From Euphorbia lathyris (lineage: Eukaryota > Streptophyta > Magnoliopsida > Malpighiales > Euphorbiaceae): a stretch of 64,000 nt of DNA. The notes beneath the pieces were generated by a model, which was not told the origin of the DNA, searched no databases, and worked only from the letters and a program-made list of their open reading frames with translations. The stretch lies in contig NC_088910.1 in assembly GCF_963576675.1 (NCBI RefSeq), forward strand, positions 25,608,531-25,672,530, in the 5' to 3' direction. This document shows positions 34,095 to 46,053 of the stretch, piece by piece; the stretch's first letter is position 1; each line of letters opens with the position of its first letter. The position numbers and the translations under genes were made by a program.

Positions 34095-37000
34095 CTATTT
34101 CTTGATGTTGGCTTGAACTTGGTTAGCTTTAGGTTTGACTTGGCTTGGCTTGTTAGTTCCTTGTTGCTGTGTTTGTTTGCCCGGGACATCAAAAGTTGAA
34201 CCAGGAGGCTTCTGTTGAGTTCGACATTGAGTTCCGTCAGCTGGCTGCTTATCTTTCTCCCCCGTTTTGCCAGCATCACCAGGCTGAGGGGCAGAAGCAT
34301 AGAATTGCCCCATTTGAACAGCACAAGTCAGTATGGTTGAATACTATTGCATTTGACTCGTACTTTCTTTAAGACCTGTAAAGACCTGGACGCCATCTAC
34401 CATACTGGATGCGGGGATCTTAATATGAGCGCTGAGCATACTGAGTAAATACTCAAGTGACTTTCCAATCCAAGTAATGGAGTCGGTCATTCTTGCATAT
34501 GATTGATAGTACATTCTGAGCATTGAAGAATCGTACGTATGACGCTGAGCGTTGATGTACCGAACATGTGCAAGAGTTGATCGGGTGCAGTGCAGGATGT
34601 CATTGGTCTTTACCTGGTCAGTTTCCATTTCTTCTCGACTCAGGCTAAGTAGGCGAACTGCCTCACCAATCTGTTCCATGGAGCATTGAGAAGTGGAGGA
34701 GATAAGTTCTTGAGCTCCGGTTAGCTCAGCGGTCAGCTGGGTGAAATGTTGAGTGACTTCAGCAGAAGTTGCGGATGATGAGTTCATAGCAGATAGGGCA
34801 TTGATTTTCCCTTTAATTGAGTCCATGTGATTTACCATCATTAGCCGAAGTTCCGCCATCTTGACCATAAATTCTTGCTTGGGCTGCTGAGAGACCAAGG
34901 AGGTCATAACACTCATCAGCTCCTTAAGACCTTTGAGTTCGGTCAAAAGTTGCATGATGGATGAAAGTTGAGTTGGCTCAGCAGGAGTGGACTGGCTTAT
35001 TAACTGCTCAGTAGAAGATGGAAGTGTTTGCTCAGCAGTGTTTACCTGCTCAGGGTTAGTCTGGAGTTGAGTTGAAACTTGAGGTTGAGGAAACTCAGAA
35101 CTGTCTTTAGCAGGAGTCTTTTCCTTTGCTAGCTCATTGGGTTGAGCAGCTGGAACTTCGATCACTTGCTCAGTAGAAGGTTGAGCAGTAGTGTCGGCAG
35201 AAACTGGATCCTTGGGAATGGTTGGGTCGACTTGTTCCTCAGTTTGAGAAATAGAGGCTTGTTTTTCCTGTACCTGACTTGGAGTGGGTTCAGTGATGTT
35301 GGTGAAGAAGTTGAACTAAAATCCAGTCAGGTCGGTGATGGGGTCCCTTAGCAGAGATTCATCGAGGAGATCTATGATGTTAGGCTTCTGTGCCTTCCGC
35401 TTGAACCGCTTTTCGCTACTTCCCTTATGAGTTTTGGTTTGAGGAGAAGGGATAGAAGAAATAGATTCTGGGGACTCAAGAGAGGAGTTGAGTCCAAAGT
35501 CAGCGTAAAGGTTCTCCACTGTTGGAAATTAGGCTAAGGTATAGCAGCGGAAATATAAAAAAAAAAATTAGCCTACTTCCTTTTAACCATAGGATCCGTT
35601 AATCATTATTTCATATAAAGAGGGATAAGAAGAAATACCTTATGATGAACAATCTACCGTTGTTAATGAAGTGCCCACAACTCTTCTCCGAGTTCCCAAG
35701 CACAAAGTAAAACACAGTGAGATTAAGTTAGAATCAACTCTTCTCCGAATTCCTAATTATTATCTTACTATATATCTAATATATCTAGGATAATAATAAA
35801 CAACCTTATTGGATAATAATAGGAGTATATTAATCTAATTAAAACTCCTAACTTAATTATCTCTTAATTAATTTAATTCATATTCCTAATCAAATTAGGA
35901 TTAATAAAATCAAAATAATTAATTACTAATTATATATAAATTTCGGCCCCCTTTAATTAAATGGGCCTTACTGGGCTCAATTGGGCTTCCATCAATTAAT
36001 AACATCCATCTCTCTTTTGGTTCCAAGTCTTATGTGTGATCCATTAGGTTCTTACTACTTCTGGCCGTATGCAACTATTAAATTAATTTCTTCAAGAATT
36101 ATATTTAATCTTTGCATAACGGAATGATGTACTGAGTATGTTATTGGCAAGTCTGTAATCATTCCCCCAGAGTCCGTTAAGAAGACAGGTTGATTCTGTC
36201 GTTAACCTTTCCGTATTAGTTACAGTATAATTCGATCCTTTATCAACTACATCCTTGAACTGAATCTTATGACTATGGATGATGTCAAGTCACATATAGC
36301 GAGACGTTCGTTTTTCTTGTACAGGCCGAGTCAACTCAAATAGATAGGTTAAGTGAAATCCGCATTTCAAGTCTTAAGCTATCACCTTGCAAGGATTTAG
36401 AGTCGAGTCTTCCACAAGTGATCCATGGACGTATCTCCCATTAATCGGGAGTGATAAATGCTCAATCCAATGTATAACTACCCTGACATTACCTCCTGTG
36501 ACACCCAACCTTTGTAGTTCATACCCCAGAGTCATCTTTGTTAAGGATCGTGGGACCGCAGGATCAAAGTCTCACATTCAGTAATTCAGGATGACCAATT
36601 AACATTCCTTTGAGTCTGAGGATTAGTTATACCTATTAATACCAATGAGATGAACAGGTGACAAGGATGAATCTACCCATCCTGTTATCTCAAATCGGAT
36701 CCCCAATCCTAATGAACAACATTTCATCGGATCTGTGTAACTGTCCAGATATCTATATATATGAAGCTCATGAGATCAGCTTTCTGTCGGACAAAAGACA
36801 TTGTTACATACAAGTCTCAACAGTGATATATCAATCCTAAACATATCACTTGACTTGGGGTGGTTTTAAGTTTATTAGTTTATTATAAAGTTTTGTCTCA
36901 CTTCATGCTTGTATGAACACTTTATAATCACTTTAAACAAACTTACGGATTTCCTTTTATTAGACTTTATTTAGTGCTTAAAAGGGATTGCCTTTATATA

Positions 37001-38684
37001 GTTATAAAACATATATCTCATTAAAACAAATGATATAAAGAACAATTCATTTACATTAAGTTTGTATCCTAGAACAATTGTCTATAGGACACCAAACCCC
37101 AACATCCACAACCTTGTCCTTCACTGGAGACTCAACTCTTTACTCATCAGCTTGCTCAGCAACAGCTGTGTTACTTGGCTCAGCAGAGCCCATCTTATCA
37201 GCTTGAGGCTGTTCTTCAGTGCAACTTTGTTCTTCCTCCTGAACAGAAGGAATCTTTTCCAGATCAATCCCTTGAGCTCGCAGGAAGTGTGAATCCTTTG
37301 AGATGACGAAGTCGAGTGGAGCGGCATCCAATGGCATCATCCCAGAGGTTTTCTTCCTCTTTAGGGGTTGCTCAAATGTCTCCTCACTTTCTTCTTCAGG
37401 GTCAGCTCTCTTCTTCTTTGTTTCAGCTGACTCTGGTTTCTTTTGAGCTGACTCAGCAGGAGCAACTTTCTTTTCCCTTACCACCAGCCTGATCTTCTTC
37501 ACAGTTTGATTAATGTCTTTGGCTGTCGGTGTTGAGGATAGGTCAATTTTCCTCTTCTTATTCCTCCTGGGTTGTTCAGCAGGTGCTTCTTCAACCACAA
37601 CTCCCTTTCCTTTCTAAGGTAACTCAGCAGGTGCTTCTTCAACCATAGCCTCCTTTCCTTTCTTAGGTTTGAACGGAAGGCTGTGAGCTAGCCCGAACAG
37701 GATTGCTGAGGTGATCTCAGTGCCTATTACATCTATCTCCCCCTTTAGGCTGACCTTGTGATCCTGAAGGATTTTGGTGATGAGAGAACCCATCCTGAGG
37801 ATCCCGGTGCTGCGTTGAAAAGCCCTAATGAGAAAGACGGGCATGTTGAGCGGCTTGTAATTCAGCATGTGCCAGATGAAGCATTGCTCAAAGTTTGAGG
37901 CTGAGGATGAGGCGTTGACTTTGGGAAAGAGGTAGTTGATCAGGATGTAGTGTGCTTGTTTTTGAGGCTGACCCAAATTGGTACTAGAGACTTCACCTGG
38001 GTGGTTCTTGGGTTTACAGAACTCAGCTTTATACTCAACCCGCTTATAATCATTTGTGCATCGTAGTTCTGCACCTTCTTCTTTCAGATCTAGTAGTATG
38101 GCTAGATAAGAAGGGGTGATGGTGATCTCCTTATTTTTGACCTTAGTAACCATATGGTCGTCGTCATCGTCGGCTACCTTCAGGTTCGTGTAGAATTCCT
38201 TCACTAGTTGTGGGTAGGTTGTTCCAGGGAGAGAGAAGAGGGTAGTCCGTCCGTTCTTTAAGATCCAGTCGCAGAATGGTTTCTCAGCTTCGACGAAGCT
38301 TTTAGAGAACCATCGGGAATGATAGACCTTGAGGTTCTTGATACTGCTGAAGACTGGAAAGAACTTCCTTTCCCTAGGTTGTTTGTTTTTCTTTTCCTTC
38401 TTCTTCTTCGAAGGAGTTGTTTGGTTAGTGCGAGGATTTTCACCGAGAATGCTGACCTCGGACATCGGTTGGTCAAGCTGACCATGGGTCTGTTCCTGAG
38501 ATTCTGAGGAAGTCTCGTGATATTCCTGCTCAGCAGGAGAGGGAGGATTAATGTCGGAGCGGTTGTCATCGTATTGCTCACCGGAGATGTTTTGGGAATC
38601 GTTCGACATGGTGTTCTTTAGGATTTTTGAGAAATGCACAGGTTTAGGGATTTGAGAGAGAGAGATCAATTGCGAATTTATCAA
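34095..38684 (-). pseudogene. Env-like third ORF of the Sirevirus element, split by a solo LTR
   Basis: One reading frame runs from 38684 leftward to 34095, apart from the solo LTR at 35520-37104 and its duplicated target, with in-frame stops near 37614 (TAG), 37140 (TAA), 35316 and 34344. Without the LTR it would be about 1000 residues. The N-terminal third is serine/proline/glutamate-rich with a lysine cluster (KKKKEKKNKQ). It is followed by a globular block (about 38390-37650: RKFFPVFSSIKNLKVYHSRW, TYPQLVKEFYTNLKV) resembling the domain seen in ORF1-like plant transposon proteins. The C-terminal half is glutamine-rich and helical, probably coiled coil. A unit of about 17 codons is tandemly duplicated at 37590-37650. 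SIRE elements carry env-like frames here; I see no clear membrane segment, so an envelope role is not supported. Confidence 0.7.
35520..37104. mobile_element. Solo LTR inside the env-like ORF
   Basis: The 1585-bp segment starts TGTTGGAAATTAGGC and ends ACCAAACCCCAACA, with a 5-bp inverted tip TGTTGG/CCAACA. It is flanked by TCCAC on both sides (35515-35519 and 37105-37109). It has no internal repeat, primer site or coding region, so it is what remains after recombination between two LTRs of a full element. The family is not identified. The frames inside it are shadows. Confidence 0.85.
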
Positions 38685-38689
38685 GCGTA

Positions 38690-39130
38690 AAGAAGGATTA
38701 GTGAGAAATCATCCACTATTTATAGCCGGTGCGTGTTGATCTGATAGGTCGGAATGGTGGTTCGTTCTTGAATCAATCAATGACATTTAATTCTGACATT
38801 AATGACAAATTCGGCGCATGGTTTTCTAATCATTACGCTTATGTCATCCTAGGTAGCTACTTAAATGCACGTGCAAGCATTAATTGCGCAAGTTGTTTTA
38901 CTCAGCATCTGAGATACTAAACGTTTGAAGTTCTGAGTGTGTAGTTTAGCGCAGAAGGGATTCTTACCATGTGTAGTAACTCAGCATTTAGCAATCACTC
39001 AGTATATATATAGCAACTCAGCATATAGTGATTTTATTGCATTCATATTTACTCAGCATATGACAGTTACTCAACATGTAATAATCACTCGGCATATTAT
39101 AATCACTCATCATTCATTTTACTCAGAAAT
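38690..39130 (-). other. Spacer between copia RNase H and env-like ORF
   Basis: It holds a loose repeat of the word ACTCAGCATAT at irregular spacing (about 38905-39125, eight or so copies). No reading frame. Such spacers are normal in long copia elements. Confidence 0.5.
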
Positions 39131-39868
39131 TTATTAAAGAGGATTAGACATACCGATAACTTCCCTTAGTATAATGAACTGCTCACGAGCCAACGGCTTC
39201 GTGAAGATATCTGCAAGCTGCTCATCAGTTGGGACGTAGGTCAGCTTGATCTCACTTTTGAGTACATGATCTCTGATGAAGTGATGCCTAATGCTGACAT
39301 GCTTCATCCTGTTGTGTCAGATTGGATTCTTTGATAAGTCAATGGCACTTTTGTTGTCAATTTGACTTCAATTGTTTTCGTTTGAACTCCATAATCATCC
39401 AGCTGTTGCTTGATCCATAGGACTTATGCCACATAGCTTCCAGCAGCAATGTACTCAGCTTCAGTTGTTGACAGGGCAACTGACGACTGCTTCTTACTGA
39501 ACCAAGACACTAGATAGCTTCCAAGGAAATGACATCCTCCTGAAGTGCTTTTCCGCTCAAGCTTGTCTCGTCCATAGTCAGCGTCCGTGTATCCAACGAG
39601 TGTGAAATCGTTCGTGTTGGGATACCATAAAACCTGCATTCACTGAGCTTTGCAAATATCTAAGGATTATTTTTATAGCTATGTAATGAGATTCCTTAAG
39701 GTCAGCTTGATATCTTGCACAGTAACATACTGAGTACTGAATATCTGGCCTACTTGCCGTTAGATAGAGTAGAGAGCCAATCATACCTCGATATAATTTA
39801 TTGTCTACTGACTTACCTTTTTCGTCAGCACAAAGTACAGTGTTAGTACCAATTGGGGTTGATATTGG
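39131..39868 (-). pseudogene. Copia RNase H and end of pol, 3' of the Tat insertion
   Basis: The frames 39877-39578 and 39639-39424 carry GMIGSLLYLTASRPDIQ (RT connection) and the copia RNase H signature (GYTDADYGRD, STSGG, ALSTTEAEYIAA). Further left the minus strand reads YVPTDEQLADIFTKPLAREQ, the standard end of copia pol. A frame slip near 39600 and stops near 39420 break it. It continues the RT that ends at 49993 across the Tat insertion; the joint is the ATTGG target. Confidence 0.85.
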
Positions 39869-40412
39869 TGTAGACATCGGGGTCGGAGGACCGATGAAGA
39901 AAAATTATAAAAAGGGATCCGAATTAGTCGATTAAAATATGAGTCAATAAAAATAATAAATAAAAAAACGTTGTTCAAAGGAACCGTGGAGACCGGTTTG
40001 ATCGACTTCGGAAATCGAATCGAGATGACGGGCGAATTGGTTCCGCGAATGAAATCTTAAATCGTCTCGTCGAGTTCGGGATATTTCATGCCATTTTCTT
40101 ATTAATTTTATTATTAATAAAATCTCGGGTCGATAAGGGTTTTGTTTTGGTATTCGAGCAATCCAAAAATATAGATAGTTTTGTAAAGGGATCGATTTTG
40201 TAAAAGTTAATTTTATAAAATCGATTTTGACAAAAATCATTTTCGATGAAAATCGTTATTGGTTTTGGTTAACACTAGGTGTATTTTGTTTGTTTAAATA
40301 TTTTTTTATTATATATATATAAACGCGGCCCCGTCGGGGGCCTCTTTTTTCCGTCACGGGCCGTTGGACGGCCCGTGACGGGGCTGGGCCGCCAGGCCCA
40401 GCCCAATAGCAC
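39869..40412 (+). repeat. Truncated 5' LTR remnant of the Tat element
   Basis: It matches 46855-47398 base for base apart from about ten changes and then stops at CACTTGGCCAAAGC, where the other copy continues CAAGTGC. It includes the GC-rich palindromic stretch CACGGGCCGTTGGACGGCCCG. After the break comes pol-type coding sequence. Confidence 0.9.
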
Positions 40413-40422
40413 TTGGCCAAAG

Positions 40423-43400
40423 CAACTCATGTGCATCCGAAAGGGTGCTATTCCACTTGTGGCAAAGAGGTTGAGTAGGGTGTTCTTGAAGGGTTATGAT
40501 GAGGTTATAGGATGGGCTCGGTATGGATCGTCGGACCCTTCCTACGTAAATCCGAACGTCCCTCACGTGATGGATCTGATTATTGTGGATATCTGGGGAA
40601 GTTCCTCGGAAGAGGAAGGTATCAATCAGAAAGCTCCAATCCATATCTGGGATGAGTCTGATGACGATCCGGAAATTTCCGTAATGGTAGAGTCGGGCCG
40701 AGGCACCGAGGGAAAGAATCTGCCCGGATTTAAGATCTTCAACGATGTTACTGACTGGGGCAAAGGAAAGGCAAGCTGCTTCATAGAGGGGATCATGATG
40801 CTTGACCTGAATGCTGAGGAGCAGGTGATCACTATGGAGGCCACTGTGGGAGCGGTGGATGAGCCCAGTACCTCTAAGACTTATGAGAAACTTGAGAACC
40901 CTGTTGATGACAACTAGATTACCGCTTTGTTTGAATCTGATGATGTACTCACCAATACTATCAATGAAATGAATTCTGATTTTGCTTACTTGCTTGATGC
41001 TGATTCTGATCATTCCATGCATTCTCATTCATATAACATGCCTACATTCGAAATCAATACAATAGAAATGTCAACTTTCAATCTTGGCACGGATGAAAAT
41101 CCTAAACTTATACAAATTGCTCAAGAATTAACTATTGAAGAGAGGAAAGAATTTGAGAGAATAATTAAAAAAAAAAATATACGAAATAGTGTTTGCTTGA
41201 ATGTACGAAGACATGCCTGAAACCGATAAATCCATCGTAGCTCACCGTATTCCAAAATACCCCGATGCTAAACCCGTAAAGCAAAAGCTCCGACGCATAA
41301 GGCTAGAATGGGTAGATAAGATCAGGGAAGAAGTGAAGAAACAGTTAGAGGCAGGTTTCATCGAAGTAATTGAATATCCGCCGTGGGTGGCAAATGTAGT
41401 GCCAATCGCAAAGAAGGACGGTAAGGTGCGAATGTGCGTCGACTATAGAGATCTCAACAAGGCTTGAAGATGAATTCGCATTGCCTCACATCGATGTATT
41501 GATCGACAGTGCAGCATCAAGCGTCTTACACACGAATGTGGATGGCTTCATGGGCTACATACAGGTTCAGATGGCCGAGAAGCACAAAGCAAAGACCTCG
41601 TTCACTACTGAATGGAGGACATGTTGCTATAGAGTAGTGCCATTTGGTTAACAAAAAACGCCGGGGCAACTTATCAGCAAATGGCTACGGCACTGTTCCA
41701 CAACATGATACACAAAGAGGTGGAGGTCTATGTGGATGACATGATGGTCAATTCGGATACAAGAGAAGGGCACTTCGTAGCACTTGAGAACTTTTTGGCC
41801 TGAATCGCAGAATTCAAGCTAAGGTTGAACCCGAAGAAGTGCTTCTTTGGCGTTTCGTCGGGGAAAATCCTAGGCTACATAATCAGTAACAAGGGGATTG
41901 AGGTGGATCCCGATAAAGTGAAAGCCATATAGGAAATGCCGGCACCGAAGAATGAGAAAGAAGTGAGAGGATTCCTGGGGCAGGTTCAGTATATCAGTCG
42001 ATTCATAACATGACTCACCACAATCTGCGAACCAATCTTTAAGCTTCTACGGAAATATCAACCCACGGTTTGGAACGATAAGTGCCAGCAAGCGTTGGAA
42101 AGTGTCCGGACCTATTTGACTAATCCACCGGTTTTGAGGCTGCCTAAACTCGGAAAACCACTTCTCCTCTTTGTAGCGATCGAGGAGTGATCCATTGGAG
42201 CAATGTTGGCCCAGGAAGGGGACACCGGTGTGGAGCATGCGGTGTATTATCTGAGTAAGAAGTTCCTAGAATACGAGCTTAAGTATAATATGATCGAAAA
42301 GACATGCGTGGCAGTAGTATGCCTAACAAAGAAGCTGCGACACTATTTCCAGTCTTACAAAGTGATCATTATTTCCCGGATGGATCCCGTGAAGTATCTG
42401 TACCGAACTCCATCCTTAATCGGAAAGCTGGCCCGATGGTTGTTGCTTCTGTCAGAATTCGACATCGAATATGTAACGAAGAAGGTTATCAAGGGGAGAG
42501 CCGTAGTAGAATTTCTGGCCAATCAGCCCCTAAGTGCGGAAGAAGAGGAGACGAACTATGATTTCCCCGATGAGCATTTGAGCGCCATAGAGGTTATACC
42601 GTGGAAAATGTTCTTCGACGTCGCAGTTAATTTAAGTGGAGCAAGGGTAGGAGTGTTACTTATCTCGCCAGAAGGAGAAAGGATCCCAATGGCAAAGAAT
42701 TTATCGTTCCCTCTCACTAATAATACAGTCGAGTATGAAGCGTGCGTCTACGGGTTAGAGTCTTTAGCAGCATTGGGAGCATCGTACGTTGAAATCTAGG
42801 GCGACTCAAAGCTGATTATCAAACAAGCACAAGGAAACTGGGAAGTAAGGAAAGAAAGGTTGCGCCCATACCTAGACCAGCTGGAGGGGTTGGCACAGAG
42901 ATTCAGCGAGTGCCGCTTTTATCACATTCCCCGAGCACAGAACCAAGCAGCGGATGCTTTGGCCACCTTGGTGTCGGTGTGGGATAATCCACGGAATCTT
43001 GCCTCAAAGCCTTTGGTGCTAAAAAGGTCCCACAAACCGTGCTATGAAGATGTAATGTTGTTAGGAGTAGACGAGAAGCCTTGGTACTTCGACATTGTGA
43101 ATTTCATGAAAAACGGGACTTATCCAACAGAATCAGAACTTAGGGATCAGGCTGTGATCAGGAGGTTAGCTCATAAGTTCGTCATCCACAATGATTTGCT
43201 TTACAAAAGGCACATCGATGGATTACAATTGAGATGCTTGGACGAGGGAGAAGCCCGTGAGGCAATGGAGTCGGTACACTCAGGAATTTGTGGAGCCAAT
43301 ATGGGAGGAGCAGTATTAGCAAAGAAAATCGTAAGGCAATGCTTCTATTGGCTCACCATGGAAAGAGATTGAAACGAATATATGAAGAAATGCCATGGTT

Positions 43401-44326
43401 GTCAAATCAACGGGGATTATAACCACCTGCCAGCTATGGAACTACACATGTTGGCACCCATTTGGCCGTTTGCAGCTTGGGGCATCGATATCGTCAGCGA
43501 GGTGAGGCTTAATGCATCTAATGGACACAAGTTCATCGCAGTTTCCATTAATTACCGCACCAAGTGGGTAGAGGCAGAATCGTTTAGTAAACTGGGATCA
43601 AAGCAGATGAGGAAGTTTATTGAAAAGCATCTAATCACCAGGTTCGGGGTGCCTCATCACATGATCACGGGCAATGGGGTCCAGTTTCAAGGAGAAGTAA
43701 AAATTCTTTCCCAGGAGTACAATATCGAGCATCATAGATCTTCTCCATACTGTTTGCAAGCTAATGGGGCAGTAGAAGCCGCAAATAAGAACCTTAAGAG
43801 GATTCTCGTAAAGATAGTGGAGTCGCATCAGAATTGGAACGAGCAACTTTCGCTCGCTTTATGGGCTTATCGCATGATGGTTAGAACGTCTACTGGGGCA
43901 ACCCCGTTCTCTTTGGTATATGGGGCAAAGGCCGTTCTCCCAATTGAGGTTGAAAAGCGATCGTTGAGAATCGCAGTAGAAGCAGAGATTCCCGAGACGG
44001 AATGGGTGAAGAAGCGATATGAACAGTTGGCGTTGGTGGACGAGAAAAGGATGGAGGCTCTTTAACATGTGCAGTTATATCAAAGAAGGATGGCCCGGGC
44101 CTTCAATAAAAAGGTCAAGGCCAGCCCTATCAAAGAAGGGGATATGGTGCTGAAACAGATCCGAATGACGCACACTAACCCTAGGGGCAAGTTTAGGCCA
44201 AACTGGGAAGGACCATTCTTCGTGAAGAAGATCCTGAGCAAGGGGGCGGTGAAGCTTGCTACTATGGACGGCATGGAGTTCTCCGAACCTACCAATCTGG
44301 ATAGGCTTAAGAAATACTTTTCGTAA
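40423..44326 (+). pseudogene. Tat-type pol: RT, RNase H, second RNase H, integrase
   Basis: In order: a linker region before RT (40423-40917, 40927-41220); RT from 41201 (PVKQKLRRIR, KDGKVRMCVDYRDLNKA) with YVDDM near 41726; RNase H1 from 42203 (VYYLSKKFLEYE, LRHYF); RVT_3-type RNase H from about 42600 (MFFDVAVNLSGA, NNTVEYEACVYGL, GDSKLII, NQAADALATL); integrase zinc region at about 43270-43400, and core at 43400-44065; the C-terminus ends at 44326. Stops or frameshifts lie near 40917, 41190, 41467, 41650, 41800, 41930, 42010, 42190, 42797, 43370 and 44063. In integrase, WGIDIV and EAANKNL keep two catalytic acids, but the middle Asp is Gly (MITGNGVQF), and the second zinc His is replaced (GANMGG). 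It cannot supply active protein. Confidence 0.9.
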
Positions 44327-44791
44327 AAAAAAAAAGAAAAGAAAAAAAGAAATAAAAATTCCCGATAGGTTGAAAACCCGCAAAGGGCGACCTATGCAAC
44401 AATAAGGGACATCCCAATGAGTGAAAACCCAAGAGGGCGCTCATTTGAAAATTCTGGGATAATAAAAGGAGAGTTGAAAAATCGCTGGGACCTGAAAACC
44501 GAAAAAAGGCGGGTCCTGGTAACAGTAGTTATATCTTGAGCAATTATGGAAATAATGTATAAGTGGCTAAGTATTTCTGTTGCTTGTAAATAAATAAAGG
44601 CATGAATATATTCGAAGAGAATGTTTGAAATGATTATGATCGACTGAATGCATGGTATTACAAGTCATGAGTTATACATTTCTTTTCCCCACCACCAAAT
44701 AAAAAGCCTACACAAACATCTTTTTCACATATACCCACTATACATCACGGTAGTACTAATAAAGTCGTAAACCAAAACAATGACGGGACTA
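44327..44791 (+). other. 3' untranslated start after Tat pol
   Basis: Begins with a purine-rich A/G run (44326-44360). It carries a short loose repeat: GAAAACCCGCAAAGGGCGACC at 44372, GAAAACCCAAGAGGGCGCTC at 44423 and GAAAACCGAAAAAGGCGG at 44496, about 50-70 bp apart. No coding frame on the plus strand. Confidence 0.6.
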
Positions 44792-45310
44792 TCAAGGAGG
44801 AGGAACCCCAAAGTCCCAAAAGCCCTCAAGCGAATCAAAGCCTCTGAAGTAAGGTGCCCACTCCTCGGCTAAGGCCTCCTCGGCAACCCGATGACCCTTT
44901 ACCGCAATCTGCAAACTCTCCTCAGTAGCTCGCTGGACCTCTATATCCACACGGCTCCTCTCCTCGGTTGCCCGGCCTCGCTCCTCCCAGCTGGAGCACT
45001 CATCCTCCATCTCTCGATAACGATGTATGGTTTGAGCGTCATCATTCCGTAGTGACTCTCCTCGCCCGGCCGCCACGCCCTTCTGTACTCTTCGGCCCAT
45101 AGAATGGAGGCCTCCCTGTAAAGAAAAATAGGAGGGAAGCAATGTAAAAAAGGAGAAAGAAAAAAAAGAGAAAATATATATACATTCATTCATAATCATG
45201 TGCATACATATCACTACACTAGGTTATACAATACTCACCAGATGATGGGCGTGACTTAAGTCAAGCCGCACGCAGAAATACTTGGATAGCTCCACGAAAT
45301 TTGTGCAAGT
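44792..45310 (-). CDS. Antisense, apparently spliced ORF in the Tat 3' region
   Basis: On the strand opposite to pol, an open segment 45310-45239 ends in a good donor (CATCTG|GTGAGT). After a 123-bp intron with a strong pyrimidine tract and TTTACAG, the frame continues in phase from 45115 to a stop at 44792 (107 codons). The joined product is polar and charged, with a helical stretch rich in E and R (EMEDECSSWEERGRATEER, then AVKGHRVAEEALAEEW) suggesting a coiled coil, and ends FDSLEGFWDFGVPPP. The 5' part is cut by a stop at 45311-45313 next to the 44-bp repeats, so the start is missing. Tat/Retand-type elements are known to carry extra ORFs in antisense between pol and the 3' LTR; this fits. 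Function unknown. Confidence 0.55.
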
Positions 45311-45349
45311 CTAGACAGGCTTCGATAGGCAAATTAGGATTCGATCTAT

Positions 45350-45605
45350 GGGCACAGGCCCCGCTACGGACTGCGGTCTACGACATTATCAATGGGCACA
45401 GGCCCCATTACGGACTACGGTCTATGGCATCATCAATGGGCACAGGCCTTGCTACGGACTGTGGTCTACGGCATTATCAATGGGCACAGGCCCCGCTACG
45501 GACTGCGGTCTATGGCATTATCAATGGACACAGGCCCCACTACGGACTGCGGTCTATGACATTATCAATGGGCACAGGCCCCCCTACGAACTCCAGTCTA
45601 CGGCA
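45350..45605. repeat. Tandem array, 44-bp unit, six copies
   Basis: Units starting GGGCACAGGCCCCGCTACGG lie at 45350, 45394, 45438, 45482, 45526 and 45570, the last one partial. They differ by a few substitutions. Open frames across them are an artefact of the repeat: 44 is not a multiple of three, so all frames stay open. Confidence 0.93.
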
Positions 45606-45734
45606 TGAAGCGACTGCAGTCACAAACTCTTGAACGAGTGATAAAGCCCAAATATCAAAGCGACTGCGGTCAAAACCTCTTGGATGAGGTCTCAATTCCA
45701 ACTCCCGGACGAGTGATAAAGCCCAGCTATCATC

Positions 45735-46040
45735 AACGAAGAGCACCTGCGATCAATGTAGAGATTAAGGTCGAACGGTTAATTTGGAGATATGCGAAAC
45801 AAGCAAACGCCTGCGATCGATGTAGAGATTAGGGTCGAACGATGGATTTGGAGATATGCAAACGAAAGGGCGCCTATGATCGATGTATAGATTAGGGTCG
45901 GATGTTCGATTTGGAGGTCTGCAATACATGAAAACGCCTGCGATCGATGTAGAGATTAGGGTCGAACGATGGATGTAGAGATACGCAAACGAAAGGACGC
46001 CTGCGATCGATGTGGAGATTAGGGTTGAATGATTAATTTC
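45735..46040. repeat. Tandem array, about 63-bp unit, 4-5 copies
   Basis: Units carry CCTGCGATCGATGTAGAGAT, AGGGTCGAACGATGGATTT and a GGAGATATGCAAACGAAAGG tail, starting near 45746, 45809, 45872, 45936 and 45999. More diverged than the neighbouring arrays. Confidence 0.85.
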
Positions 46041-46053
46041 AAAACGAAAGAGT

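Noticed and set aside
35520..37104. Independent genes suggested by frames at 36387-37327
   Set aside because: They lie in the solo LTR or oppose the env-like frame; no coding features.
40354..41028. 224-residue minus-strand frame in the Tat element
   Set aside because: Crosses the LTR remnant and opposes the pre-RT region; no splice sites or known motifs; probably a shadow, though less certain than the others.
44075..44383. Minus-strand frames opposite the end of Tat pol
   Set aside because: Shadows of the conserved pol C-terminus; no splice signals or domain features of their own.
45301..45832. Several overlapping plus-strand open frames
   Set aside because: They follow from the 44-bp repeat being open in all frames; no homology recognised.
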